From Pseudolabrys sp. (GTDB taxonomy: Bacteria; Pseudomonadota; Alphaproteobacteria; Rhizobiales; Xanthobacteraceae), in NCBI GenBank assembly GCA_026125895.1, contig JAHCKG010000036.1, positions 1-39,108 on the forward strand: a DNA stretch of 39,108 nucleotides, written 5' to 3'. Under the pieces are notes generated by a model, which did no database searches, was not told the DNA's origin, and saw only the letters and a program-made list of their open reading frames with translations. Below, one piece after another: positions 25,456-34,214 of this stretch; positions within the stretch are counted from its first letter, which is position 1, and each line of letters opens with the position of its first letter. The position numbers and the translations under genes were made by a program.

Positions 25456-26103
25456 ATGAACGGTCAACTGCAACTGTACTTCTCGCCACTGGCCTGCTCG
25501 CTCGCCAGCCGCATCGCCCTTTATGAAGCCAAGGCCGATGCTCAATTCACCGAAGTCGATCCCGAGACCAAGAAGACGACCGATGGCGTCGATTTCCTGT
25601 CGATCTATCCGCTCGGCATGGTGCCGCTGGTCCGACTCGAAGACGGCTCGATCCTCACCGAGAACGCCGCCGTCCTGCAATACATTGCCGCGCGTTATCC
25701 GGACGCGCAGATGGCGGCGCGCGACGACCTGGAACGCGCGAAGTTGCAGCAATGGCTGTGCTTCATCGGCACCGAGCTGCACAAAGCGCTGTTCATTCCG
25801 CTGTTCGACAAGGGACTGAACGACGACACCAAACAGCGGGCGCTGGCCAAGGGCAAATCACGGCTCGCTTATCTCAATAATTATCTGACCGGCCGCGAAT
25901 TCCTGCTCGATCGCTTCACGGTCGCCGACGCCTATCTCTACACCGTATTGAACTGGAGCATGGCGACCCCAGTCGATCTTGCACCGTGGCCGGCGATCGC
26001 GGCCTATCACACGCGACTGCAGAACCGTCCGAGCATCGCCAAGGCTTTCAAGGAAGAGCTTGCGCTCTACAAGGCCGAGCAGGCGCGCCACAAGGCGGCT
26101 TGA
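25456..26103 (+). CDS. Glutathione S-transferase
   Basis: This 215-residue protein has an N-terminal thioredoxin-like domain (LYFSPLACSLASRIALYEA, with the SPxACSLA pattern of beta-class bacterial GSTs). The cis-Pro/Ser segment is GMVPLVRLEDGSILTENAAVLQYIA. The helical C-terminal domain has the N-capping motif (FTVADAYLYTVLNW). It probably conjugates glutathione to electrophiles. GGGAG lies eight bases before the ATG. It is divergent from a TetR gene and ends 24 bp from the convergent ybgC. Confidence 0.93.
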   Translation: MNGQLQLYFSPLACSLASRIALYEAKADAQFTEVDPETKKTTDGVDFLSIYPLGMVPLVRLEDGSILTENAAVLQYIAARYPDAQMAARDDLERAKLQQWLCFIGTELHKALFIPLFDKGLNDDTKQRALAKGKSRLAYLNNYLTGREFLLDRFTVADAYLYTVLNWSMATPVDLAPWPAIAAYHTRLQNRPSIAKAFKEELALYKAEQARHKAA

Positions 26104-26127
26104 CGCGTAGCGCTTGAGCCGGCCGCG

Positions 26128-26604
26128 TCACGACGCGGTCGGCGTTCCCGCGTCCTGATCGGCCTTCATGGCGATGCGCAGCGGCTTCGGGATCGGCTTG
26201 GCGCGCCCGCCGGAGACGAAGGCAACTTGAACATCGGCCTCGACCAGCAATTCGTCGCCGCGCTTGACCTGCTGATGCAGCGTGATCGAGGCGCCCTTCA
26301 CTTCCTTGGGCCGCGTATAGAGATCGAGCAGGTCGTCCATCTTGGCGGGCCGCTTGAAGTCGATCTTCATCTGTCGCACCACGAAGGCGAAGCCCGGCGC
26401 TTCCTTCTCGGTCTCTTCGAACAGCGCGCGATGATCGGCCCCGAGCAGCCGTAGATAATTGGTGCGGCCGCGCTCCATGAAGCGCAGGTAGCTGGCGTGA
26501 TAGACGACACCGGAGAAATCCGTGTCCTCGTAGTACACGCGGATCTGCTGATGATGCAGGCCGTCGGTGACGGTGCCGTCGATGGGGTGCATGGCGCTAC
26601 TCAT
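26128..26604 (-). CDS. ybgC: YbgC-type acyl-CoA thioesterase (Tol-Pal associated)
   Basis: This 158-residue hotdog-fold enzyme has the active-site aspartate in [26 protein letters not shown]. YbgC hydrolyses acyl-CoA or acyl-ACP and is normally the first gene of the tol-pal cluster. Here it stays attached to ruvB but is separated from tolQ by about 9.5 kb. The ATG at 26604 overlaps the ruvB stop by 8 bp; later ATGs (26592) are possible. Confidence 0.93.
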   Translation of the reverse strand: MSSAMHPIDGTVTDGLHHQQIRVYYEDTDFSGVVYHASYLRFMERGRTNYLRLLGADHRALFEETEKEAPGFAFVVRQMKIDFKRPAKMDDLLDLYTRPKEVKGASITLHQQVKRGDELLVEADVQVAFVSGGRAKPIPKPLRIAMKADQDAGTPTAS

Positions 26605-27643
26605 CCTCATCCCCGGCAAATAACCCGAACTGGCTCGGGTCGCGCTTGGGCTCGTTCATCCCCAGATGCTTGAACGCCGCGCCGGTGAGCAGGCGGCCGC
26701 GCGGCGTGCGCTGGATGAAGCCTTTCTGGATGAGATAGGGCTCGATGATGTCCTCGATGGCATCGCGCGGCTCCGACAGAGCCGCGGCGATGGTCTCGAT
26801 GCCCACCGGCCCGCCCGCATAGTTCTCGGCGATCATCTTGAGGTAACGCCGGTCCATGGCGTCGAGGCCCGATCCATCGACCTCGAGCGCCGACAGCGCC
26901 TTGTCGGCGATAGCGCGATCAACCGCTTTATCGCCGTCAACATGCGCGAAGTCGCGAACGCGGCGGAGGAGCCGCCCGGCAATGCGCGGCGTGCCGCGCG
27001 AGCGCTTGGCGATCTCGTTGGCGCCCTCCGGCGTCATCGGCAGGCCGAGCACGCGGGCGCCGCGCGCCACGATGAGCTCGAGTTCGGCCTCGGTATAGAA
27101 ATTCAGGCGGATCGGAATGCCGAAGCGGTCGCGCAGCGGATTGGTCAAGAGGCCAGCGCGCGTCGTGGCGCCGACCAAAGTGAACGGCGCGAGATCGATC
27201 TTCACCGAGCGCGCCGCCGGTCCCTCGCCGATGATGAGGTCGAGCTGGAAGTCCTCCATCGCCGGATAGAGGATTTCCTCGACATGCGGATTGAGGCGAT
27301 GGATCTCGTCGATGAACAGCACGTCGCGCGGCTCGAGATTGGTGAGCAGCGCCGCAAGATCGCCAGCCTTGGCGATCACCGGGCCGGAGGTGGAGCGGAA
27401 GTTGACACCCATCTCGCGCGCCACGATCTGCGCCAGCGTCGTCTTGCCGAGTCCGGGCGGCCCGACGAACAGCACGTGATCGAGCGCCTCGCCGCGCGCC
27501 TTGGCTGCTTCGATGAACACCGAGAGATTGGCGCGTGCCTTCTCCTGGCCGACGAATTCGGCGAGCTTCTGCGGCCGGATCGACGCATCGAAATCGTCGT
27601 CGCGTTTGTCGGCGGAGACAAGGCGTTTAGGCGGCGTGGTCAT
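26597..27643 (-). CDS. ruvB: Holliday junction branch-migration helicase RuvB
   Basis: The 348-residue AAA+ ATPase has Walker A GPPGLGKT (61-68), Walker B FIDEIHR (110-116), sensor GATTRAG and the C-terminal winged helix ([12 protein letters not shown]). It drives branch migration with RuvA. The ATG at 27643 overlaps the cytidine deaminase stop by 4 bp (ATGA), and its end overlaps ybgC, so the three are probably cotranscribed and translationally coupled. Confidence 0.98.
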   Translation of the reverse strand: MTTPPKRLVSADKRDDDFDASIRPQKLAEFVGQEKARANLSVFIEAAKARGEALDHVLFVGPPGLGKTTLAQIVAREMGVNFRSTSGPVIAKAGDLAALLTNLEPRDVLFIDEIHRLNPHVEEILYPAMEDFQLDLIIGEGPAARSVKIDLAPFTLVGATTRAGLLTNPLRDRFGIPIRLNFYTEAELELIVARGARVLGLPMTPEGANEIAKRSRGTPRIAGRLLRRVRDFAHVDGDKAVDRAIADKALSALEVDGSGLDAMDRRYLKMIAENYAGGPVGIETIAAALSEPRDAIEDIIEPYLIQKGFIQRTPRGRLLTGAAFKHLGMNEPKRDPSQFGLFAGDEDE

Positions 27644-28062
27644 AGTAGTCCTCGCCGGTACTTGTTCGGCAGCAATTCGCCGATCGTCGTCACCTCAGGA
27701 CCTTGACGGCCGTTCGGCACGATCACGCGCGCCTTTGCGTCGTAATCGTGGATCAGTTCGCGGCAGGCGCCGCAGGGCGAAACCACCGCGATGTCGCCCT
27801 CCTCGCCCGGCTTGGGATGACGGACGGCGACGATGGTGTCGATGCCCTGGTCGCCCTTGGCCGTGAGCGCGGTGCCGATCGCGACGGCCTCGGCGCAGAC
27901 CGCGCCGCGCCCGACATAGGCATCGAGATTGACGCCGACGACCACGCGGCCGTCGCGCGTAAGCAGCGCCGCGCCGACTTCCTGCCAGTCGTTGCGGTAG
28001 CGCGCCTTGATCGCCTGGGCAGCGGCGGCGATCAGTTCTTTGTCTTTTTCGGTCAGCTTCAT
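27640..28062 (-). CDS. Cytidine deaminase-family protein in the ruv operon
   Basis: This 140-residue single-domain zinc deaminase has CAEAVAIG (Cys 56, Glu 58) and PCGACRE (Cys 97, Cys 100), the metal and catalytic residues of the tetrameric Cdd/blasticidin-S deaminase group. It should deaminate cytidine or deoxycytidine to uridine for pyrimidine salvage; a nucleoside-antibiotic substrate cannot be ruled out. It lies between ruvA (12-bp gap) and ruvB (4-bp overlap), an unusual place, so its expression is tied to the recombination genes. Confidence 0.92.
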   Translation of the reverse strand: MKLTEKDKELIAAAAQAIKARYRNDWQEVGAALLTRDGRVVVGVNLDAYVGRGAVCAEAVAIGTALTAKGDQGIDTIVAVRHPKPGEEGDIAVVSPCGACRELIHDYDAKARVIVPNGRQGPEVTTIGELLPNKYRRGLL

Positions 28063-28074
28063 CTCACCATCATA

Positions 28075-28692
28075 TCATTTGGCGAGCTCTTTAAGGCCCT
28101 GCCGGATCAGCGCCGCCGTGTCGGCGCCCTCGCCCAGCGCCCGCGATGCCGCGGCAATCGCCGTCGCCGCCTGCGGCTGGCCGTAGCCGAGATTGACCAA
28201 GGCCGACACCGCGTCGAGCACCGGCTTGGGCGCGCGCCGCTCGTCCACCGCGCCCGCCACCTGCGCCGCGCCGAAATCGACATCGGCGAAGGCCGGCACC
28301 TTGTCCTTCAGTTCCGACACGATGCGCTCGGCCACCTTGCTGCCGACGCCCGGCGTGCGCGCCACCGAGGCCTTGTCGCGCATGGCGATGGCGTTGGCGA
28401 GCTCGTTGACCTTCAGCGTCGACAGCACCGACAGCGCCACCTTGGCGCCGACGCCCTGCACCGTCTGCAGCAGGCGGAACCATTCGCGCTCGGCATCGGT
28501 CGAAAAACCGAAGAGCTTGATCTGGTCCTCGCGCACATAGGTTTCAATGGCGAGCGTCGCGGCCTCGCCCGGCGCCGGCAGCGCGGTCAGCGTGCGCGCG
28601 GCGCAATGCACCTGATAGCCGACGCCGTTGACATCGAGGATGACGTAATCCTCGCCGTAGGAGTCGATGATGCCTTTGAGTTTGCCGATCAT
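28075..28692 (-). CDS. ruvA: Holliday junction-binding protein RuvA
   Basis: The 205-residue protein starts [30 protein letters not shown] (OB-fold domain I). The helix-hairpin-helix pair follows ([17 protein letters not shown] and [18 protein letters not shown]). The flexible linker and C-terminal RuvB-contact domain (about 155-205) complete it. It binds the four-way junction as a tetramer. AAAGG lies eight bases before the ATG. The spacer to ruvC (100 bp) holds half of a family-B repeat. Confidence 0.97.
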   Translation of the reverse strand: MIGKLKGIIDSYGEDYVILDVNGVGYQVHCAARTLTALPAPGEAATLAIETYVREDQIKLFGFSTDAEREWFRLLQTVQGVGAKVALSVLSTLKVNELANAIAMRDKASVARTPGVGSKVAERIVSELKDKVPAFADVDFGAAQVAGAVDERRAPKPVLDAVSALVNLGYGQPQAATAIAAASRALGEGADTAALIRQGLKELAK

Positions 28693-28731
28693 CGCAAATG
28701 CCTTTCGCGCAGGCGCGCGCGACTCCAGCGT

Positions 28732-28757
28732 CCTCTCCCCCCTTGAGGGGGAGGGAG
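28732..28757. repeat. Single family-B hairpin between ruvA and ruvC
   Basis: CTCCCCCCTTGAGGGGGAGG is the same hairpin that forms the left arm of the tilS element. Only one arm is present, so this is either a decayed or a solo copy. Confidence 0.75.
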
Positions 28758-28792
28758 TATTCCGAATGCGCCGCTAACGGTAGCAACGACAG

Positions 28793-29308
28793 TCATCTTG
28801 CCGCGACTTTCATCTTCATGACGATGCTGGCGCGGTGATGCGCGTGGCAAATCGCAATCGCCAAAGCGTCGGCAGCGTCCTCGCTCTGCGGCGCTGCCTT
28901 CGGCAGCAGCACGCCGATCATCAAGCGGATCTGCGCCTTCTCGGCATGGCCGGCGCCGACCACGGTCTTCTTGATCAAGTTCGGCGCATATTCGGCGACG
29001 GTGAGGCCGGCGCGCGCCGGCACCAGCATGGCGATGCCGCGCGCCTGGCCGAGTTTCAGGGTCGAGGCGCCGTTGGCGTTGACGAAAGTCTGCTCGACCG
29101 CCGCTTCCTGCGGCAGGTAGCGTTCGATGACCTCGGATAGACCATCATGCAGCGCCACCAGCCGGGCGCCGAGGTCGGCGCGCTCGGAGGTCTCCACCGA
29201 ACCGCAGGCGACATGGATCAGCCGGTTGCCGGCGCTTTCGATCAGCCCCCAGCCGGTGCGGCGGAGGCCGGGGTCGATGCCGAGGATGCGAATCGCCTGG
29301 GTGGCCAT
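28793..29308 (-). CDS. ruvC: Holliday junction resolvase RuvC
   Basis: The 171-residue RNase H-fold endonuclease has the acidic catalytic residues Asp 12 ([13 protein letters not shown]), Glu 72 ([11 protein letters not shown]) and Glu 143/Asp 144/Asp 147 ([14 protein letters not shown]). It cuts Holliday junctions. The ATG at 29308 ([14 protein letters not shown]) is the family start; the frame stays open for 750 bp upstream only as a GC-rich shadow of the opposite gene. Confidence 0.97.
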   Translation of the reverse strand: MATQAIRILGIDPGLRRTGWGLIESAGNRLIHVACGSVETSERADLGARLVALHDGLSEVIERYLPQEAAVEQTFVNANGASTLKLGQARGIAMLVPARAGLTVAEYAPNLIKKTVVGAGHAEKAQIRLMIGVLLPKAAPQSEDAADALAIAICHAHHRASIVMKMKVAAR

Positions 29309-29371
29309 GCCCCGTTGATAGCCCCGGCGGCCCGGGCCTGCTAGACAGGCCGTCCTGCCGGGAATGCCCTC

Positions 29372-30148
29372 ATGTCCGACCTGTCCTTCTGGCCGGCTGT
29401 CGCCGCCGCGACCGCCGAACCACGCTTCCTCATCGCGCTCGCCGTCGCCTTGCTCGCCGGACTGGTGCGCGGCTTTACCGGTTTCGGCTCGGCGCTGATC
29501 TACATGCCGCTGATGTCGGCGGTGTACAGCCCGCAGGTGGCGGCGCCGACGCTGCTCTTGTTCGACACGATCTGCAGCCTGCCCTTCGCGCTCAAGGTAT
29601 GGACGCAGGCGACGCGGCGCGAGATCGTGCCGGCGGCGTTCGGCGGCGCGGTATTCGTGCCGCTCGGCGTCGCGGCGCTCATTTATGTCGATGTCCTGGT
29701 CCTGCGCTGGTTCATCGCCGCGCTGGTGCTGGTCGCGCTGGCGGTGCTGATCTCGGGCTGGCGCTATCATGCTCGGCCGACGCCGGCCATTTCGTTCGGC
29801 GTCGGCGCCATGGCCGGCTTCGGCGCCGGCTCGGTGCAGATCGCGGCGCCGCCGCTTCTGGTGTTCTGGCTCGGCGGCCAGAACAGCGCCGCCACCGTAC
29901 GCGCCAACATCATGGTCTATTTCATCATCGAGGGCACGCTGTCGATCCTCGCCTATTTGTTCACCGGCCTGTTCGACGGCCAGGTGGTGACGCTCGCCCT
30001 TCTGCTCGGCGTGCCCTTCGCGGCAGCGATGGCGGTCGGCGCCTATTTTTTCCACGGCACCAGCGACCGTCTGTACCGCCGCCTCGCTTACATCATCATC
30101 GCCATTTCAGGGCTGGTCAGCCTGCCGCTGTTCGACGCCTTGCGCTAG
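29372..30148 (+). CDS. TauE/SafE (TSUP) family membrane exporter
   Basis: This 258-residue protein has about eight membrane helices in two repeats, each with the TSUP pattern: [30 protein letters not shown] and [24 protein letters not shown]. The family exports sulfite, sulfoacetate or other organic anions; the substrate is unknown. It is divergent from ruvC (63-bp gap) and convergent with mgtE, with a family-C palindrome between. It interrupts the usual yebC-ruvC linkage. Confidence 0.88.
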   Translation: MSDLSFWPAVAAATAEPRFLIALAVALLAGLVRGFTGFGSALIYMPLMSAVYSPQVAAPTLLLFDTICSLPFALKVWTQATRREIVPAAFGGAVFVPLGVAALIYVDVLVLRWFIAALVLVALAVLISGWRYHARPTPAISFGVGAMAGFGAGSVQIAAPPLLVFWLGGQNSAATVRANIMVYFIIEGTLSILAYLFTGLFDGQVVTLALLLGVPFAAAMAVGAYFFHGTSDRLYRRLAYIIIAISGLVSLPLFDALR

Positions 30149-30151
30149 TCC

Positions 30152-30200
30152 GCGCATGATCCCGAAAAGTGGGAACCGGTTTTCGGATCAGATCATGCGC
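30152..30200. repeat. Palindromic repeat, family C copy 2
   Basis: This is an inverted copy of 16952-16999, with only a few differing bases in about 49. It fills the 56-bp gap between the convergent TauE/SafE and mgtE genes. Its long GATCATGCG-ended hairpin could end both transcripts, but there is no T-run. Confidence 0.85.
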
Positions 30201-30204
30201 CAAG

Positions 30205-31578
30205 TTAAAGCAGCGTGCCGCGCAGGATCACCAGCGCCACGCTGAAGTAGATGACGAGGCCGGTGACATCGACCAAAGTCGCGACGAACGGCGCCGACGC
30301 GCTCGCCGGATCGAAGCCGAGCCGCTTGAGAATGAACGGCAGCATCGAGCCCGCCATCGAGCCGAAGGTGACGATGCCGACCAGCGCGGCGCCGACGGTC
30401 GCCGCCACCAGTTGCCAATGCTGGCCGTAATCGTAGAGGCCGAGCTGCTGCCACAGCGTGATGCGCACCATGCCGATGAGGCCGAGGATGGCGCCCAGCA
30501 CCATTCCGGTCGGCAGTTCGCGCACCGCCACGCGCCACCAGTCGCGCAGCCGCAGTTCCTGCAAGGCCAGCGAGCGGATGAGCAGCGAGGTCGCTTGCGA
30601 GCCGGAATTGCCGCCGGAGCTCATGATCAGCGGTACGAACAAGGTCAGCACGATCGCCTTTTCCAGTTCCGCCTCGAAGGACTGCATGGCGCTGGCGGTC
30701 AGCATCTCGCTGAGGAACAGGACGCACAGCCAGCCGGCGCGCTTCCGGATCATGGCGCCGAAGCCCATCTGCAGATACGGCTTGTCGATCGCCTCCATGC
30801 CGCCGAAGCGCTGCACGTCTTCGTTGCTCTCCTGCAGGATGGCGTCGATGGCGTCGTCCACCGTGACGATGCCGAGGACGTGGCCGAAGTGATCGACCAC
30901 CGGCACCGCCAGCAGGTCGTATTTGCGGAACAGCCGGCCGACCTCCTCGCGATCGGTCTGCGGCGTCACCGTGATCGGCTTGCTCTCGCGCGCCGCCGAC
31001 AGGATCGGCGCCGCCGGATCGGCCGAGATCAGCCGGCGCAGCGATACCATCTGCACGAGCCGTTTGCTGACCGGCTCGAGCACATAGATCGCATAGATGG
31101 TCTCGCGGGTGCGTTCGACGTTGCGGATGTGCTCCAGCGTCCGGCCCACGGTGAAATTCGACGTGACGCTGACGAACTCGGTCGTCATCAGACTGCCGGC
31201 GGTGTCTTCCGGATAGACCAGCAAGCGCTCGATCGCGAGCCGGGTCTCCTCATCCAGCACCGACAGCACCAGCGGCCTGGCGTCGTCCGGCAGCAACCGG
31301 ACGATGTCGGCGGCGCGGTCGGCCGACATGGCGTTGAGCAGCGCGGCGGCGCTCGGCGCCGGCAGCGAGCCGATGATGTCGGCAGCGGCGACGAATTCCG
31401 GCTGGTCGAGCATCTCGACCGCCCGCTCGACCGGCAGCGCCGCCAGCACCTGCGAGGCGCGCTCGAGCTCGAGATTGTTCAGCGTCTCGACGTTGTCGGC
31501 CACATGCTGCTTGAGCATGGCCTGCGCGAGCGCCGCCGGCGCGAGATCGGTCTCGTGGAGAAGAGTGTTGGTTTCCAT
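30205..31578 (-). CDS. mgtE: Magnesium transporter MgtE
   Basis: The 457-residue protein has the MgtE_N superhelix (about 25-130), a CBS pair (about 135-255, SLMTTEFVSVTSNFTVGRTL and FRKYDLLAVPVVDHFGHVLGIVTVDD) and five membrane helices (about 285-457). The membrane part carries SSGGNSGSQATSL and the ion-path segment DPASASAPFVATLVDVTGL. The cytosolic part gates the Mg2+ channel. A hairpin just before the start pairs with the ribosome site. It lies downstream of yebC. Confidence 0.95.
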   Translation of the reverse strand: METNTLLHETDLAPAALAQAMLKQHVADNVETLNNLELERASQVLAALPVERAVEMLDQPEFVAAADIIGSLPAPSAAALLNAMSADRAADIVRLLPDDARPLVLSVLDEETRLAIERLLVYPEDTAGSLMTTEFVSVTSNFTVGRTLEHIRNVERTRETIYAIYVLEPVSKRLVQMVSLRRLISADPAAPILSAARESKPITVTPQTDREEVGRLFRKYDLLAVPVVDHFGHVLGIVTVDDAIDAILQESNEDVQRFGGMEAIDKPYLQMGFGAMIRKRAGWLCVLFLSEMLTASAMQSFEAELEKAIVLTLFVPLIMSSGGNSGSQATSLLIRSLALQELRLRDWWRVAVRELPTGMVLGAILGLIGMVRITLWQQLGLYDYGQHWQLVAATVGAALVGIVTFGSMAGSMLPFILKRLGFDPASASAPFVATLVDVTGLVIYFSVALVILRGTLL

Positions 31579-31581
31579 AGC

Positions 31582-31620
31582 GCACCTTCAAGGACGGCCA
31601 TCACCGGCCGGCCGAGGTGC
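31582..31620 (-). promoter_or_regulatory. Leader hairpin that sequesters the mgtE ribosome site
   Basis: On the minus strand GCACCT (31620-31615) pairs with AGGTGC (31587-31582), and CGGCC with GGCCG inside it. The AAGG that serves as Shine-Dalgarno, six bases before the ATG, lies in the 3' arm. The fold could turn translation off. No known Mg2+ riboswitch consensus was recognised. Confidence 0.45.
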
Positions 31621-31807
31621 GTCACGCCAAAAGCGCTACAGCCTCGAACGCCGAGTAACGGCCGATACTAGGGCCATCGTTGGGCATGGGGATCGGGATC
31701 TCTGCGATTGACGATTTGGACGCACGCCAGCGGCGCGCGCCCTTCCATTGGACGAGCGCCATAACAGCGTCAAGGAAAATTCGGCGTAAAAGCGAAGATG
31801 CGCCCCG

Positions 31808-32557
31808 TCAGGCGGCGCTCATCTTCTGCATCAGCGCTTCGGACAGTTCGAAGTTGGCATAGACGTTCTGCACGTCGTCGCTTTCCTCGAGCGCCTCGAC
31901 CAGCTTGACGATCTTCTCGCCGGCCTCATCGTCGACCGAAACCGTGTTCTGCGGCTTCCACACCATGCCGGACTTGCGCGGCTCGCCGAACTTGGCCTCC
32001 AGCGCCTTGGTCACCTCGTTGAGGGTGTCGATCTGGGTCACGATCTGGTGGCCGCCCTCGTCCGAGACGACGTCCTCGGCGCCGGCCTCGATGGCCGCTT
32101 CCAGCATGGCGTCGGCCGAGGCCTTGTCGGCGTCGTATTCGACGACCCCGATATGGTCGAACATGAAGGACACCGCGCCGGTGGTGGCGAGGTTGCCGCC
32201 GGCCTTGGTGAAGATCGAGCGCACGTCGCCGGCGGTGCGATTGGTGTTGTCGGTCAGGGTCTCGACGATGACGGCGACGCCGCCGGGGGCATAGCCCTCA
32301 TAGCGGATCTCCGAGTAATTCTCCTGATCGGCGCCCGAAGCCTTCTTGATGGCGCGCTCGATATTGTCCTTCGGCATGTTCTCGGCCCGCGCCGCGAGCA
32401 CGGCCAGCCGCAGCCGCGGGTTGAACGCCGGATCCGGCATGCCCAATTTGGCAGCGACCGTTATTTCCCGCGCGAGCTTGCCGAACACCTTGGAGCGGAC
32501 TTTGTCCTGCTTCCCCTTGCGGTGCATGATGTTCTTGAATTGCGAATGACCAGCCAT
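31808..32557 (-). CDS. yebC: YebC/TACO1-family protein
   Basis: The 249-residue protein starts [23 protein letters not shown] and contains the family segments [34 protein letters not shown] and [19 protein letters not shown]. Members help ribosomes pass difficult (polyproline-like) sequences and have also been described as transcription regulators. The usual neighbour ruvC lies downstream, with mgtE and the exporter in between. The start is well set by the conserved N-terminus. Confidence 0.96.
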   Translation of the reverse strand: MAGHSQFKNIMHRKGKQDKVRSKVFGKLAREITVAAKLGMPDPAFNPRLRLAVLAARAENMPKDNIERAIKKASGADQENYSEIRYEGYAPGGVAVIVETLTDNTNRTAGDVRSIFTKAGGNLATTGAVSFMFDHIGVVEYDADKASADAMLEAAIEAGAEDVVSDEGGHQIVTQIDTLNEVTKALEAKFGEPRKSGMVWKPQNTVSVDDEAGEKIVKLVEALEESDDVQNVYANFELSEALMQKMSAA

Positions 32558-32653
32558 GGCTCTTTATCTTGCGCGTTCTGAAAGGGTTGGATTGGTGGGC
32601 GCTATATAGTCCGGCGCGCGGGGAAAATAAACGGGGTCGGGCGGCAGCATCCA

Positions 32654-32797
32654 ACCCGTCATCCTGAGGTGGCCGGCCGCCAGCGCGTTAACGCGCGTCT
32701 TCGACGCGCTATGGCCGGCCCTCGAAGGATGAACGGCCCCGGCCGTCGCCCTTCGAGGCTCGCGACCTCCGGTCGCTCGCACCTCAGGGTGACGGGT
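32654..32797. repeat. Palindromic repeat element, family D
   Basis: The terminal arms ACCCGTCATCCTGAGGT (32654-32670) and ACCTCAGGGTGACGGGT (32781-32797) pair at 16 of 17 bases. Inside are nested arms (GGCCGGCCGCCAGCGCGT with ACGCGCTATGGCCGGCC) and CCTCGAAGGATG. It fills the 252-bp gap between yebC and the methyltransferase-like gene. Confidence 0.88.
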
Positions 32798-32809
32798 CAG
32801 GTGTGGCGG

Positions 32810-34174
32810 CTATCCGGCCACCGCCACATTGCGCAGCATCGCCCCCACCTGCTCCCGCATCGCCGCGACGTTGCGATGGACGCGGGTTTTGTAGCGGGCC
32901 ACCGCGTCGCGATCGACCATGAAGAACTGCTGCTCCGGATAGGTCCGGCCGAAGATATCGATCAGCATCGAACGGAACTTGCCGGACACGATGCCGGGCA
33001 TGCGGTTCGACGGCTCCTCGCTGTAGGCGGCGTATTCGGCCGCCGTCAGCGCGCACAGCAGCGGGTGCAGCCGTGCCGAGTGCACCCTCCTGTGGCGCTG
33101 GATGGTGGCGATGGTCCGGTCGAGCGCAAGCTCCGGGCCGATGTCGGCGCCGATCTGCAAGGGCTGGTCGAGGTGCGCCTCGGTCAGCGGAAACTGCTCG
33201 ATCAGCCAATCGCCGAGATGCACGGCGTTGGAGCGGCCGCGGCCGTAGATGCGGATGTCGTCTTCATAGGGCGCGTACCAGAGGTCGAGCCGGTCGATGA
33301 CCCGCTCGATCATCGCCCGGGGGATCAGTTCGCGATAGGCGGTGCCGAAGATGCCGATGGCCGATTTCGCCTTCGCCAGGATGCGGACGATGTCGTCGCT
33401 CAGCAGCGGCTGGAACATGGCGTTGCCGACGCCGATGACGACGAGGTCATAGTCGGCCCTCGCCTCGTCCATGCGCTCGCGCAAGGTGCGGAAGGTCATG
33501 TGATCGACCTGCGCCTCGCCCGGCAGCAACGCATTGATCATCGACAGGCCGAGACGGTCGCCGAAGTTGCCGGCATCGCTGTCCGACACCACCGCGACGT
33601 GACACGGCACCACCGGCGCGACGCGGCCCGATGGCGTCAGCCGCATCAGCATCTCGGAGTCGCCGACCGGGGCCATGGCTTCGATGCGGAAGCTATAGCG
33701 GTCGAACAAGGTAATGAGATCGATGTAGCTCAGATGATTGGCGAAGCCCTGCGCCGCACGGACCTCGCCGCCGACGAGATCCGCCGGGTGATAGCTGAGG
33801 ATGACGTCGCGGCCGCAGAAGCGCAGATGCGTGAACAGCGCTTCGAGATCGGCGATCTTTTCGACGACGCCGAGCAAGACGACGACGTCGCATTCGGTCG
33901 CGGCCCTGGTCGGAAACTCGGCGCCGGTCAGATCGTGGATCAGCGAACCCTTGTCGTGGGCGAGCCGGTCGGCCGCTTCATAGGAGCAGCCGAACGGCAC
34001 CAGATCGCGCAAGGTCTCGCCGCCGCCACCGCCGATATCGAGAATGCGGGCGCCGGCCGGAATGAACTGCGCGGCAAGCTGTGCGCGCGGATCGTGCCGC
34101 GACGGCGCATCCGGCCGGCGCGCTTCGTCATGCACGAGCTTGAGCGCGAGATTTGCGTTGACCTGAAGCGCCAT
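32810..34174 (-). CDS. Two-domain protein: SAM methyltransferase-like plus polysaccharide pyruvyl-transferase-like
   Basis: This 454-residue protein joins two enzyme-like domains. Residues about 30-180 look like a class I methyltransferase: motif I is ARILDIGGGGGETLRDLVP (42-60), with later CDVVVLLGVVEKIADLEALF. Residues about 190-430 resemble polysaccharide pyruvyl transferases: HVAVVSDSDAGNFGDRLGL (NxGD at 203-206), a GVGNAM loop, GIFGTAYREL, SARLHPLLCAL (366-376) and a C-terminal YPEQQFFMVDRDAV. The pairing suggests a role in cap or surface-glycan modification, but I know no characterised member. A perfect TTAA-N7-TTAA site lies 26-40 bp upstream. It is separated from ymdB by 36 bp. Confidence 0.75.
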   Translation of the reverse strand: MALQVNANLALKLVHDEARRPDAPSRHDPRAQLAAQFIPAGARILDIGGGGGETLRDLVPFGCSYEAADRLAHDKGSLIHDLTGAEFPTRAATECDVVVLLGVVEKIADLEALFTHLRFCGRDVILSYHPADLVGGEVRAAQGFANHLSYIDLITLFDRYSFRIEAMAPVGDSEMLMRLTPSGRVAPVVPCHVAVVSDSDAGNFGDRLGLSMINALLPGEAQVDHMTFRTLRERMDEARADYDLVVIGVGNAMFQPLLSDDIVRILAKAKSAIGIFGTAYRELIPRAMIERVIDRLDLWYAPYEDDIRIYGRGRSNAVHLGDWLIEQFPLTEAHLDQPLQIGADIGPELALDRTIATIQRHRRVHSARLHPLLCALTAAEYAAYSEEPSNRMPGIVSGKFRSMLIDIFGRTYPEQQFFMVDRDAVARYKTRVHRNVAAMREQVGAMLRNVAVAG

Positions 34175-34199
34175 GATGTCCGAGAGGACATCAACGTGG

Positions 34200-34214
34200 T
34201 TAACGGAAGGTTAA
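34200..34214. promoter_or_regulatory. Perfect CtrA-type box (TTAA-N7-TTAA)
   Basis: TTAACGGAAGGTTAA matches the CtrA binding consensus exactly. It also forms a dyad GGTTAAC-N5-GTTAACC. It spans the end of the ymdB-like gene and lies 26 bp before the start of the methyltransferase/pyruvyl-transferase-like gene. Confidence 0.5.

Noticed and set aside
26118-26143. Hairpin between the GST and ybgC genes as a terminator
   Set aside because: The stem is good but there is no T-run on either side and it overlaps the ybgC stop region, so it was not called.
29309-30055. Open frame extending ruvC upstream by 249 codons
   Set aside because: The extension is a shadow of the TauE/SafE gene; RuvC begins [14 protein letters not shown] as in its family.
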